Positions 1 to 8,502 of a DNA stretch of 64,000 nt are shown here, piece after piece (the first letter of the stretch is position 1; each line of letters starts with the position of its first letter). The notes below the pieces were generated by a model that was not told the origin of the DNA, searched no databases, and saw only the letters and a program-made list of their open reading frames with translations. Origin of the DNA: Proteiniphilum sp964484665 (GTDB lineage Bacteria; Bacteroidota; Bacteroidia; Bacteroidales; Dysgonomonadaceae). Position numbers and translations under genes: made by a program. The DNA is taken from positions 14,875-78,874 of the forward strand of contig CAZAFR010000004.1 of assembly GCA_964484665.1 (NCBI GenBank), read 5' to 3'.

Positions 1-171
1 TTTCCGAATTGAGTCTTCAGTAAGTGGACTTAATTCAATTTCATCGCTTTTTGGACGGATAAATGGTAGCATACTGTTTCCCTTAGGTGGAATTCTGACA
101 TTGTTACCGGCGTTAATCTCTTCCATAATTTGGGAAAAGAAAACTTTATTTGGAATAATCAATTGCATCAT
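1..171 (-). CDS. S24/S26-type peptidase, N-terminal part (cut by window edge)
   Basis: The first 57 codons of a leftward gene that continues past the window edge. It opens with two ATG codons (169-171 and 166-168). Residues 30-39 read KGNSMLPFIR, the Gly-x-Ser-Met signature in which the serine (S33) is the nucleophile of S24 (LexA-like) and S26 (signal peptidase) enzymes. There is no N-terminal membrane segment before the motif, so a classical signal peptidase I start is not seen; short S24/S26 proteins of this form are common in Bacteroidales. A TATCTTTG element (200 down to 193) sits about 22 bases before the start. The catalytic lysine and the C-terminus are outside the window, so the substrate cannot be inferred. 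Confidence 0.7.
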   Translation of the reverse strand, partial: MMQLIIPNKVFFSQIMEEINAGNNVRIPPKGNSMLPFIRPKSDEIELSPLTEDSIRK

Positions 172-192
172 TTTTATACAACTATTGTTCTT

Positions 193-200
193 CAAAGATA
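193..200 (-). promoter_or_regulatory. candidate -7 box for the S24/S26 peptidase gene
   Basis: Reads TATCTTTG on the minus strand, matching the Bacteroidetes TAnnTTTG element. No clear -33 TTTG at the usual 19-21 base spacing. It would start transcription about 18 bases before the ATG. Confidence 0.4.
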
Positions 201-230
201 TAATTAATACTTGTTTTTTATTATGTTTTC

Positions 231-261
231 TTTAATAATCAATTTAACAATATTAAATTTG
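231..261 (+). promoter_or_regulatory. candidate promoter for the metallopeptidase gene
   Basis: TAAATTTG at 254-261 fits the Bacteroidetes -7 consensus, with TTTA at 231-234 and a 19-base spacer. The predicted transcript would begin near 265, about 33 bases before the start codon. Confidence 0.5.
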
Positions 262-297
262 CATATATTAAACAAAATATAATCTCTGAATAAAAAA

Positions 298-2328
298 ATG
301 AAAGATTCATTATTAATAGTCCTGACTTCTTTAATCTTAGGATTTATGGCATGTGGCACAGATCAGTCGAAAAGTAAAGATATGAATAATGCAGTAATTA
401 CAGAACTAAAAGATTCTTTGGGAGAAAATCATTCTTTCAGAATAGAGAGAGGGGTAAATCAGGTCTCACAACTTTGGCGCGAGTCTGATGGGACAGCAGA
501 AGATTTTGCTGATTTTTGTAGATCATCTTTTGTAGCAGATCCCGATGAACTTTCAAATCTCTTCACTACTCTTGAACGGAATTTTGAAGTGATAAACGGA
601 TACTATCATAAAATGGATGTTGAGCTGAAAAAGCCTATTCAGTTGGTAGGTCCGGATATTACGCCGGTTGATATGATGTTTGGTAGTTACGATGCATCAG
701 CTCATATAAATGATGATATGTATTCTAATAAAATTGCATTTCTGATTGCACTCAATTTTCCTTTTTATTCGCTTGAGGAAAAAACAGAGCTTGGTGAAAA
801 CTGGAGCCGCCAGGAGTGGGCATACGCACGTATGGGAGACATGTTTGTTTCAAGAGTCCCGGCAAATATTCAGCAGGAGATATCAAAAACATTAACAGAG
901 GCAGAAGCTTATATCTCAGAATATAACATCAATATGGATAAGCTTCGTAATGAGGAAGGTAGACAGTTGTTTCCCGACGGAATGAAGTTAATTTCTCACT
1001 GGGGATTGCGTGATGAGCTTAAATCAAATTATGCAGACAGTGAGAATGGTCTGGAAAAACAAAAGATGGTTTATCAAGTAATGAAACGAATTGTTGATCA
1101 GTCCATCCCTCTGAAGGTGATTAATGATGACTCTTTTACCTGGAATCCCTACACAAATGAGGTTAGAGATTCTAAAGTTATTAATTCTCCTTCTGAAGAT
1201 GTTAGAAGGTATGAGATATTCCTGAAAAATTTTCATGTGATGAGGAAAATGGATTCATATTCATATCATTACCCTACACAACTCGATCGCGCTTTTGATG
1301 GTACAATGGAGATACTTAAAAAGGATGTGCAAGAGCTTTTTAAAGAATTACTTTCTTCTCCGCAGGTAAAAGAGGTAGCTGCATTTATTGAGACAAGATT
1401 GGGTCGTAAATTAGAGCCTTTTGATATTTGGTACAATGGGTTTAGTTCAGGTAAAACTGTTTCTGAAGACAAACTAACAGCTATAACATCTGATAAATAT
1501 CCAAATGCTGAGGCACTCCGGAAAGATTTGCCCAATATTTTGATAAAGCTGGGTTGGACTCCGGAGAAAGCCAACGAGATAGCATCACTTGTAACAGTTG
1601 ATGCATCACGTGGTGCAGGCCATGCATGGGGCGCTAATATGAAAAATGATGTTGCGCGACTACGTACTAGGATTGGAGAAAATGGAATGGATTATAAGGG
1701 ATATAATATTGCTGTTCATGAGTTTGGTCATAATGTGGAACAGACCATTACCATGAATGATGTGGATTACTATATTCTTAACGGGGTACCAAATACTGCC
1801 TTCACTGAAGCGGTTGCTTTCCTTTTCCAAAAGCGAGATTTAGATCTGCTTGGTCTGCAGAATCCTAATCCAGAGGATGAGTATTATCTTGCACTTGACA
1901 ATTTTTGGTCGTGTTTCGAAATTATGGGAGTTTCTCTTGTAGATATTCAGGTATGGGAATGGCTTTATGCTAATAGTGATGCTACTCCGTCACAGTTAAA
2001 AGAGGCCGTAATATCAATTTCTAAAGATGTATGGAACGAATTTTATGCCGATGTTCTTGGTGGTCATGATGAGATTTTGCTTGGGATTTATTCTCACATG
2101 ATAGAGTATCCTCTTTATTTACCAAATTATCCTATGGGCCATTTGATCGACTTCCAGATTGAGCGGCAAGTAAGGGGTAAAAACATTGCATCAGAGATTG
2201 ATAGAATGTATACTCAGGGTCGTATAATTCCTCAGCTTTGGATGAAGAATGCCGTGGGTTCACCTATATCAATTGAACCATTGTTGAGAGAGACGGAAAG
2301 GGCTTTAGAGGTGCTGACAAAAGAATAA
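298..2328 (+). CDS. HExxH zinc metallopeptidase lipoprotein
   Basis: 676 residues. The N-terminus is a lipoprotein signal (hydrophobic residues 4-17, then FMAC with Cys about residue 19), so the protein is probably anchored in a membrane facing the periplasm or surface. Residues 474-478 are HEFGH, a zinc-binding HExxH motif, and E504 in the run TEAVAF is well placed as the third zinc ligand, giving a gluzincin-type site. The distance of about 26 residues resembles M3-like and related peptidases, but the rest of the chain does not look like a family I can name with confidence; dipeptidyl peptidase III was considered, but it has a six-residue HExxGH motif. It ends only three bases from the stop of the convergent tolC-like gene. 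Zinc peptidase activity is likely; the substrate is unknown. Confidence 0.75.
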   Translation: MKDSLLIVLTSLILGFMACGTDQSKSKDMNNAVITELKDSLGENHSFRIERGVNQVSQLWRESDGTAEDFADFCRSSFVADPDELSNLFTTLERNFEVINGYYHKMDVELKKPIQLVGPDITPVDMMFGSYDASAHINDDMYSNKIAFLIALNFPFYSLEEKTELGENWSRQEWAYARMGDMFVSRVPANIQQEISKTLTEAEAYISEYNINMDKLRNEEGRQLFPDGMKLISHWGLRDELKSNYADSENGLEKQKMVYQVMKRIVDQSIPLKVINDDSFTWNPYTNEVRDSKVINSPSEDVRRYEIFLKNFHVMRKMDSYSYHYPTQLDRAFDGTMEILKKDVQELFKELLSSPQVKEVAAFIETRLGRKLEPFDIWYNGFSSGKTVSEDKLTAITSDKYPNAEALRKDLPNILIKLGWTPEKANEIASLVTVDASRGAGHAWGANMKNDVARLRTRIGENGMDYKGYNIAVHEFGHNVEQTITMNDVDYYILNGVPNTAFTEAVAFLFQKRDLDLLGLQNPNPEDEYYLALDNFWSCFEIMGVSLVDIQVWEWLYANSDATPSQLKEAVISISKDVWNEFYADVLGGHDEILLGIYSHMIEYPLYLPNYPMGHLIDFQIERQVRGKNIASEIDRMYTQGRIIPQLWMKNAVGSPISIEPLLRETERALEVLTKE

Positions 2329-2331
2329 GTT

Positions 2332-3651
2332 TTATTTAATCGATATTAAGCCGTTGAACAAGTCATAAGCCGCTTGTAGAAAATCATGTCGATACTGCTT
2401 GATTTTTTGTTGCTCGTTTAACAGATCAGATTGTTGAATGTATCCTTTTTCGAACTGTAACTGTACTGCTTTTGAGTTCTGTAGACTCATCTCCCAGTTA
2501 TCCTTGCTAAGATTGTATCTTTCTTTCTTCACCTTAATGAGTGCAAGATTGTTTAGTCGATCTTTCTCTGTCTGATTGCAGATTTCACGTAAGTTTTCAC
2601 TTTCTATCCTCTGTTGCAAACGTAGTCGGGATACTTCCTTTGTGGTGCTCATTGACCGGGTAATGGGCATCATCAACGAAAGACCAATATAACTGTTCCC
2701 TCTCCATAATTTGTTATTGAAAAGAGTGAACCCGTTACTATAATAATTAGTACCGTAATAACCGTTCAATGAAAGGGTGGGTGCATATTTCCATTGAGCC
2801 GACTTCATTTTAAGCGTTGTTAGATCGGTTATTTCCTGTTGTCGCATTATTTCTAAAACGCTGATATTATTATATGGCAAAACTTCCTGTTCCATCTTCT
2901 CCAGTAAATCGGGTATATCTTCAATTAAAGAGAGCGATTCAATATTTTTAGCTGTTACTTCCATGCCGATCAGATAGATCAATTCTGCTTTTCGGTCGTT
3001 CGCTATCTTTTTAGCCTCAAGGGATGCGGCAACTGATTCATTGTAAACTCTGTGGACATCATTTTTTTCGGATAATCCAATTTTTTCTTTTAGAAAAAGT
3101 TGATTGGCATTATTAAGAAGCTCTTCATTATAAGTGATATCTTCATTAAGTAATTTCATCTGCTCCTCCGCGATGACGCAGTCAGCATAAGCAAGAGCTA
3201 CCTGTACTTTGATTTCTTCTTTAGTAATTTCTGTATCGTATTCCTGAATCCTTAATTGATGCTTTTGTTGTGTTACACTGTTTATTTTTTCAGGATTGAA
3301 TAGGTCATATTTCATATTAACACCTGCTGCTGAGTTCCATCTAGTATTAAATTTAAGATACATTATTTCTCCTTCAGCAGCTGAGGAATCGAAAACATCT
3401 GCAGGAACCGGTGTAGCCGGAATTATTAGGTTTCGTCTTAAATCTCCTGAAAGATAAATCTCAGGGATGTATTGTAAACGACTCTCACTTACCTGAATAG
3501 ATGCTTCTTCAAGCTCCATTATTTTAATATTAACTATAGGCGAGTTTTCTAATGCATAGTTGATTGCCTCGTCTAATGACATAGGTTCTTGTGCGACTGT
3601 TATTGCTGAGAAAAGCAGTATGTTTATGAATGTAAATAATGTTTTATTCAT
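2332..3651 (-). CDS. TolC-family outer membrane efflux protein
   Basis: 439 residues with a cleavable signal peptide (about residues 1-20, ending VAQ). The mature part has the long amphipathic helices and repeated layout of TolC/OEP proteins, including the early segment LDEAINYALENSP that is typical of the first helix. It should form the trimeric outer membrane channel and periplasmic tunnel. It is the last gene of a leftward operon after an ATPase, a HlyD-type adaptor and a FtsX/DevC-type permease, 19 bases after the permease, so it is almost certainly the exit duct for that exporter. Cargo is not evident. Confidence 0.9.
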   Translation of the reverse strand: MNKTLFTFINILLFSAITVAQEPMSLDEAINYALENSPIVNIKIMELEEASIQVSESRLQYIPEIYLSGDLRRNLIIPATPVPADVFDSSAAEGEIMYLKFNTRWNSAAGVNMKYDLFNPEKINSVTQQKHQLRIQEYDTEITKEEIKVQVALAYADCVIAEEQMKLLNEDITYNEELLNNANQLFLKEKIGLSEKNDVHRVYNESVAASLEAKKIANDRKAELIYLIGMEVTAKNIESLSLIEDIPDLLEKMEQEVLPYNNISVLEIMRQQEITDLTTLKMKSAQWKYAPTLSLNGYYGTNYYSNGFTLFNNKLWRGNSYIGLSLMMPITRSMSTTKEVSRLRLQQRIESENLREICNQTEKDRLNNLALIKVKKERYNLSKDNWEMSLQNSKAVQLQFEKGYIQQSDLLNEQQKIKQYRHDFLQAAYDLFNGLISIK

Positions 3652-3670
3652 GAATTTATTTTTTGTAGTA

Positions 3671-4807
3671 TCACCTGAAAACAGATGATGGCTCCACTTT
3701 TTTTAGCTTCCGTATTGAAAAATAGGAACTGCCCACAGAAATCATTAGTGTTGTTAGAAACAGAAAACTTAAAAGTGCAGGGGTGAGACTTATTATTAGT
3801 CCACCCTTAGCCATCCCAATCTTAGAAATTATCAATAAGATAAGCGATACAGAGTAACCGATTAATGCATAAATAATTGATTGAGTGATAACCAGTCGGG
3901 TGATGTAACCGCCCGATGCTCCGATTGCTTTTAAGGTGCCGTAATCTTTTAAGCGATCGTAAGTTACTGAATACATGGTGAGGCCGATGATAAAAAATCC
4001 ACTTATTATTCCAAACAACACCAACGTGGCGAAACTCATGCCCATATTATTGGCAGTCATCACGTTTACTATTGTAGCTATTCTTATTTTTTCTGCAGGC
4101 CATGCTTTCAGGTCAGGTGCAATTTGGTTTATACTCGATGTAACGGACTCTATTTTGGTTGCATCGAGAACGGTTACAATTATTCCACTAACTTGTGAAG
4201 ACGGCATCCCGGAATAGTAACGAGCTTTGTCGGTAGTAGTGTATATTATTGGTGATGTGAATCCCTTTGCATCTTTAGTAATCACGCCTGTAATAGCTGT
4301 TTTCCCATTAATTTCGAAACGAGTTCCCAGTTCCACATCATATCTTAGGGCTTTATTATCATATATGTCGGTCGACACAACCTCAGGTGAAGCCAAGCTC
4401 TCAATGGAACCAGTGTGAACAAGATCGGCATACGGACCCGCAGCTAGAGTGGGATAGTCACTGCCTATTATTACCGCAGGAGCATCTTTCCCATTTGGAA
4501 ATCTGGCTGTTACATTGGTAATAACAAAAGCATGTGTGTTTTCAACTCCATCTATACTTCTTAATTGATTTACCCATCTGATGTCGAAAGGAGAAAGCTG
4601 ATTCACATTTTCAGTCTGCTTCTTAACCACAAACACTTGTGAATAATGTGGATTTGAATTGCCTACAATTCCTCCGATGATATTAGCAAGATAGAAGAAC
4701 ATCCCCAACTCAATTCCAATCAGATATATGCTGATTACTATTGCAGTCAGTATCCCCATGCTTTTTGACTTTTCATATCGGACAAACTTAAAGGCAGTTG
4801 AGAGCAT
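3671..4807 (-). CDS. ABC exporter permease, DevC/MacB-like (FtsX domain)
   Basis: 378 residues. One membrane segment near the N-terminus (about 18-45), a large periplasmic domain, then three membrane segments (about 255-365). This 1+3 layout with a C-terminal FtsX core is that of DevC and MacB permeases, which work by mechanotransmission rather than by moving substrate through the membrane. It lies six bases after the HlyD-like adaptor gene and just before the TolC gene. DevC-type permeases lack a fused ATPase, and here the ATPase is a separate gene upstream, which favours DevC over MacB. Confidence 0.85.
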   Translation of the reverse strand: MLSTAFKFVRYEKSKSMGILTAIVISIYLIGIELGMFFYLANIIGGIVGNSNPHYSQVFVVKKQTENVNQLSPFDIRWVNQLRSIDGVENTHAFVITNVTARFPNGKDAPAVIIGSDYPTLAAGPYADLVHTGSIESLASPEVVSTDIYDNKALRYDVELGTRFEINGKTAITGVITKDAKGFTSPIIYTTTDKARYYSGMPSSQVSGIIVTVLDATKIESVTSSINQIAPDLKAWPAEKIRIATIVNVMTANNMGMSFATLVLFGIISGFFIIGLTMYSVTYDRLKDYGTLKAIGASGGYITRLVITQSIIYALIGYSVSLILLIISKIGMAKGGLIISLTPALLSFLFLTTLMISVGSSYFSIRKLKKVEPSSVFR

Positions 4808-4813
4808 ATATTA

Positions 4814-5740
4814 TTAGTTTAACTGTATTCTGCATTCCACTTTTGATTCGATGAAAAGTGTTTTATTTATATCATTCAGAGAGACTTCAATTTCACGTAT
4901 ACGACGATCTTCGAGATCTGTCCCGCTGTCAGAGAAAAGTGATTTTCTTTTCAAATCGGGTGATATTCTTGTGACTACACCTGTTGCTGCTACTTCTGAA
5001 TCTCCGTGAAGATTAATGTTGCATGATTGTCCAATTTCTAGGCTGTTAGCATATAACTCATCAATTTCCACTAAAACAATTAACGGTTTGTTTGGAGATA
5101 ACCTCCCATATTGCTGATGCAGACTAACAGCCTCTCCGGCACGCGGTGTGATATCCAGCATAATCCCATCCATCGGGGCACGAAATTGAGTCTTATTTAA
5201 ATCATTTATACGCGAAGAACGCTGAACAATAAGTTCATTAAGTTGCGATTGCTGTAGCTTGCAGTCGTTTTCAAGCTTCTTGAGTAGTTCTGTTTTTTGA
5301 TCTAATTCATTCTGTAGTGTTCTTACATTTTCACCTGTAGTGGCACCTGCATCAAGTAACTCTTTAGCATCTTCCAGTTGTCTTCTCTTATCAGTATTGG
5401 CAATACGCTCCTGTTCAAGCATAATTCTTGCTGATTCAACCGCCATCTCTTGAGATAGGACACGTGAATTTGCTTCTTTTACGGCCAATTCTTCATCGCT
5501 GCTGTAAAGCGTAAGAATCAGATCTCCGCTGGTTACATTATCACTCGGACCCACATTTATACTCTTCACTATACCAGATGCAGGAGCAGCGAGTTCAACA
5601 ACTCCTCCCTGTGGTAGCACCTTGCCTATTCCTACAATATATGATGGCGTAATTGTAGTGTTTTGGGTATCAGCTTTTTCCTGTCTACTTCCACAAGCAC
5701 ATAAGAAAAGAACGGATAAAAAGATTATTATTTTGTTCAT
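4814..5740 (-). CDS. HlyD/DevB-type membrane fusion lipoprotein
   Basis: 308 residues. A lipoprotein signal ends in LCAC (Cys about residue 16). After it come a lipoyl-like half, a coiled-coil hairpin (about residues 85-170, rich in Gln, Glu and Leu), a second lipoyl half with the run FRAPMDGIMLDI, and a beta-barrel domain. This is the standard adaptor that links an inner membrane permease to TolC. It sits 21 bases after the ATPase gene and six before the permease gene. Export partner assignment follows from the operon, not from any substrate signal. Confidence 0.87.
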   Translation of the reverse strand: MNKIIIFLSVLFLCACGSRQEKADTQNTTITPSYIVGIGKVLPQGGVVELAAPASGIVKSINVGPSDNVTSGDLILTLYSSDEELAVKEANSRVLSQEMAVESARIMLEQERIANTDKRRQLEDAKELLDAGATTGENVRTLQNELDQKTELLKKLENDCKLQQSQLNELIVQRSSRINDLNKTQFRAPMDGIMLDITPRAGEAVSLHQQYGRLSPNKPLIVLVEIDELYANSLEIGQSCNINLHGDSEVAATGVVTRISPDLKRKSLFSDSGTDLEDRRIREIEVSLNDINKTLFIESKVECRIQLN

Positions 5741-5761
5741 CTGTATTTGATTTACTTGACT

Positions 5762-6454
5762 TTAAAAATCATCTTCAATTGCTGTCTCACTGATTCTTCC
5801 TTCCGATACATAAATAGTTCTGTCGGCATATTTTTTTAGTCTGACATCATGTGTGACAACAATAACAGCACGATTATCCAGAGAGAGCTGACTCAACATT
5901 TCCATTACCATTTTTGCACTTTTATGGTCCAATGAAGCAGTTGGCTCATCGCAAAGTATCAATTGTGGGTCAGTAATCAATGAACGGGCAATTGCAATTC
6001 TCTGTTGCTGACCTCCGCTGAGGTTTCTTGGTAGGTTATTTATTCGGTCTTCCATTCCGAACTGTCTGATCAACTTCATAGCTTTTATTTTTGCCTCTTT
6101 TCGTTTCACACCCTGCAGAAGAAGTGGCTCCATTACGTTCTCAAGAGCATTAAGAGGAGCTAGTAGATTGAATCCCTGAAAAACAAACCCAATGCGTTGT
6201 AAACGAAGGTCAGCTAACTCTTTTTCAGAAAGATTATTTACACATGTATCTCCCACCCACACTTTTCCCATGGTAGGGTATATTACGGAACCAAGAAGTG
6301 ATAAAAGGGTAGTTTTACCTGATCCGGAAGGACCCACAAGAAGAGTTATCTGGCCCGTCCTGAATTCGGCAGTCGTAGGTTGCAGGGCAACGATAGTCGA
6401 CTCACCTGTTTTATACTCCTTGCCGGCTTCTGAAAGTCGTGCAGCTATATCCAT
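5762..6454 (-). CDS. ABC exporter ATPase, DevA/LolD/MacB-like
   Basis: 230 residues, the usual length for this class. Walker A GPSGSGKTT is at 41-49, the signature LSGGQQQR at about 145-152, and Walker B LILCDEP follows at about 165-171. It is the first gene of the leftward ATPase-adaptor-permease-TolC operon and should power the DevC-type permease. A strong promoter-like pair lies 47-77 bases upstream of its start. Similar ATPases also serve LolCDE, but the neighbouring HlyD and TolC genes favour a tripartite exporter. Confidence 0.9.
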   Translation of the reverse strand: MDIAARLSEAGKEYKTGESTIVALQPTTAEFRTGQITLLVGPSGSGKTTLLSLLGSVIYPTMGKVWVGDTCVNNLSEKELADLRLQRIGFVFQGFNLLAPLNALENVMEPLLLQGVKRKEAKIKAMKLIRQFGMEDRINNLPRNLSGGQQQRIAIARSLITDPQLILCDEPTASLDHKSAKMVMEMLSQLSLDNRAVIVVTHDVRLKKYADRTIYVSEGRISETAIEDDF

Positions 6455-6500
6455 AAAATCTATTTAATATAACAAAAGAAAACATAAATTTGAATATCAG

Positions 6501-6531
6501 CAAACTTATTGTACGTTAAATAAATCACAAA
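6501..6531 (-). promoter_or_regulatory. promoter for the DevABC-TolC operon
   Basis: On the minus strand TTTG (6531-6528), a 19-base spacer, then TAAGTTTG (6508-6501): an exact match to the Bacteroidetes TTTG / TAnnTTTG promoter. Transcription would start near 6497, about 43 bases before the ATPase gene. Confidence 0.65.
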
Positions 6532-6632
6532 ACATTTAGATATTACAGATTATCTTGATTTAAGTAATGGAGCGATTTATAAATGTTCACTGAAATCGTT
6601 TGTCGATAGAGGTTTATCGCAATTATTCGCTT

Positions 6633-7478
6633 TTAAACAACATTACCCCGTAAGATCTCTCTTTTGCCGGGAGGCCCGGGCAGTCGTTCCATCATAAATC
6701 CAGCACTCTGTAGCATTCTTCTCACAATACCTTTTGCGCAATATGTTGTAAAAACAGCATTCTTATCGCATATAGAATATATTTTGTTGAAAATATCCTG
6801 TGTCCACATATCAGGTTGTTTTTCAGGTGCAAATGCATCAAAATAGATAAGATTGAATAATAGGTCGGATTTGAATTCATTAGGGTGACTAAAATCAAAT
6901 TTCTCTTTCAACAGAGTGAATCCAGAAGTAATTTTAACGGCAGTTTCCCAGGGTGACGAATGAAGCTTAAGAAAAATGTTATTTAATTCATCTGTTTTAT
7001 TTTGATCTATTAGCTCCTTATGTTCTAACTGTTGCAACAAATAACTGTAGTTGAGTTTTTGTGCTTCTTTTATTTCTATAGGATATAGTTCAACGCTATG
7101 ATAAAATACTCTAACTGATCTTTTTTTAGCGTAAAGTAACGTTAGAAATGTATTCAGCCCTGTTCCAAATCCAATTTCAAGAATATTTATAGCTGATTGA
7201 GGATGTTGCTGCTTTTGATGCTCTTTATCATCGTTTTTCTCCGGGTAATATTGTAGAACTTCTTTTTCATCTTTCAGATTATCGATCTCTTGTTCAGATT
7301 GTTTCTTATACTCCTCCTTTTGGACATAGTATTTATTCAAAAAGTATCTAAATCCGGCTTCTATAAAAACATGCTTAGATTCTGTGATTGCACCGTTAGT
7401 AGAATGATAATGTTCATTTAGCTCAGGCACAAATAGAGAGTGTGAACCATCATCTGTAGTTATTATTTTGTGTCGCAT
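6633..7478 (-). CDS. mnmD: tRNA mnm5s2U methyltransferase MnmD-like
   Basis: 281 residues. The opening segment (TTDDGSHSL, then FIEAGFRYF) and the SAM-binding motif EIGFGTGLNT (about 101-110) match the MnmD/MnmC-N family (DUF752), which completes mnm5(s2)U at the wobble base of certain tRNAs; the C-terminal run ending PPGKRE also fits. Only the methyltransferase half is present, with no FAD-oxidase half as in E. coli MnmC. Between the N-terminal segment and the SAM motif is a charged stretch of about 45 residues (51-95, rich in Lys, Glu and Gln) that makes the protein longer than the usual 220-230 residues. A TAAATTTG box (7574-7567) lies about 90 bases upstream. Confidence 0.85.
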   Translation of the reverse strand: MRHKIITTDDGSHSLFVPELNEHYHSTNGAITESKHVFIEAGFRYFLNKYYVQKEEYKKQSEQEIDNLKDEKEVLQYYPEKNDDKEHQKQQHPQSAINILEIGFGTGLNTFLTLLYAKKRSVRVFYHSVELYPIEIKEAQKLNYSYLLQQLEHKELIDQNKTDELNNIFLKLHSSPWETAVKITSGFTLLKEKFDFSHPNEFKSDLLFNLIYFDAFAPEKQPDMWTQDIFNKIYSICDKNAVFTTYCAKGIVRRMLQSAGFMMERLPGPPGKREILRGNVV

Positions 7479-7616
7479 TATTCTTAAAAGGCACTTTGTA
7501 CTAATTCTGTTAATGTAATAATCATTAAGTTAACGACAGCTGTATTATTTAATTGAGTCGTACAAACAAATTTAGGAAATCTTTGTTTAGTATTTCTATC
7601 AAAGCATGAAATTTAT

Positions 7617-7624
7617 TACATTTG
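7617..7624 (+). promoter_or_regulatory. candidate -7 box deciding the znuA start
   Basis: TACATTTG matches TAnnTTTG. It overlaps the first in-frame ATG (7606), which would then lie upstream of the transcript start near 7628. This favours the ATG at 7642 as the real start. The -33 region is weak. Confidence 0.45.
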
Positions 7625-7641
7625 TCTTACAAATTAACAAG

Positions 7642-8502
7642 ATGCAAAAATATCTTCCTCTATTGTTAGTAATTTTATTACTCTCTTCTTGTAACTCTGC
7701 TTCCAGAACGGATGGTGATGGTAAGAAGGAATTACTGACTGTGACAATTGAACCTCAGCGCTACTTTCTGGAGCAGATTGTGGGTGATACTTATAAAATA
7801 AATACTTTAGTGCCTCCGGGAACAAGTCCGGAAACATACGAGCCGGCTCCTTCTGTGATGATGGAAATGGCGAAGAGTAAAATCTACTTCAAAGTTGGTG
7901 ATCTTGGCTTTGAAAAAGTATGGAGTAGACGGCTGGCAGAAAATAATCCTAATGTAAAGATAGTTGACTGCTCAAAAGGAATTGCCTTGATTGAGGGCCA
8001 TCATCATGATGATCATGTTTATGAAGCAATGGATCCGCATGTATGGTCATCGCCAAGAGCAGTGAGAATTTTTACTAAGAATATAGTTGACGCTATGATA
8101 TCAGCAGATCCTGAAAACGAGGAGATGTTTCGATATAATTACGATAGTTTTACGGCTAAGATTGATAGCATTGATTCGTTGATAAGCAGCGCTCTTGAGA
8201 ATGTACAGGAGAGGTCATTTATCATATTTCATCCTGCTTTAAGTTATTTTGCAAATGACTATAACCTTCATCAGCATAGTATTGAATTTGAAGGGAAAAA
8301 CCCTTCACCGGTTCAAATCAAGAATTTGGTTGATATTGCTAAGGAAGAGGGTGTTAATACAATCTTCGTACAGAAGGGGTTTGATAAAAAAAATGCGAAG
8401 GTTATTGCGTCGGAAATTGGAGCTGAGATATTTGAAATAAATCCGTTGAGTTACAACTGGGACGAGGAGCTTATTCGTATTGCAGAAATTTTATCCCGAT
8501 GA
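7642..8502 (+). CDS. znuA: zinc ABC transporter substrate-binding lipoprotein (ZnuA-like)
   Basis: 286 residues from the chosen start. An in-frame ATG at 7606 exists, but starting at 7642 gives a clean lipoprotein signal ending LLSSC and places the start downstream of a promoter element. The protein has the cluster A-I fold features: an EPQRYFLEQIVGD opening, a His-rich loop (GHHHDDH, about residues 119-125) followed by MDPHVW, and FHPALSYFA in the second lobe, whose His residues bind zinc. It captures Zn2+ (possibly Mn2+) in the periplasm. Its last codons overlap the start of the ATPase gene by four bases, so the two are translated together. Confidence 0.88.
   Translation: MQKYLPLLLVILLLSSCNSASRTDGDGKKELLTVTIEPQRYFLEQIVGDTYKINTLVPPGTSPETYEPAPSVMMEMAKSKIYFKVGDLGFEKVWSRRLAENNPNVKIVDCSKGIALIEGHHHDDHVYEAMDPHVWSSPRAVRIFTKNIVDAMISADPENEEMFRYNYDSFTAKIDSIDSLISSALENVQERSFIIFHPALSYFANDYNLHQHSIEFEGKNPSPVQIKNLVDIAKEEGVNTIFVQKGFDKKNAKVIASEIGAEIFEINPLSYNWDEELIRIAEILSR

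Noticed and set aside
298..2328. Dipeptidyl peptidase III identity
   Set aside because: DPP III has a six-residue HExxGH zinc motif; this protein has the five-residue HEFGH.
7606..7641. Upstream ATG as the znuA start
   Set aside because: It would put 12 extra residues before the lipoprotein signal and lies upstream of the predicted transcript start.
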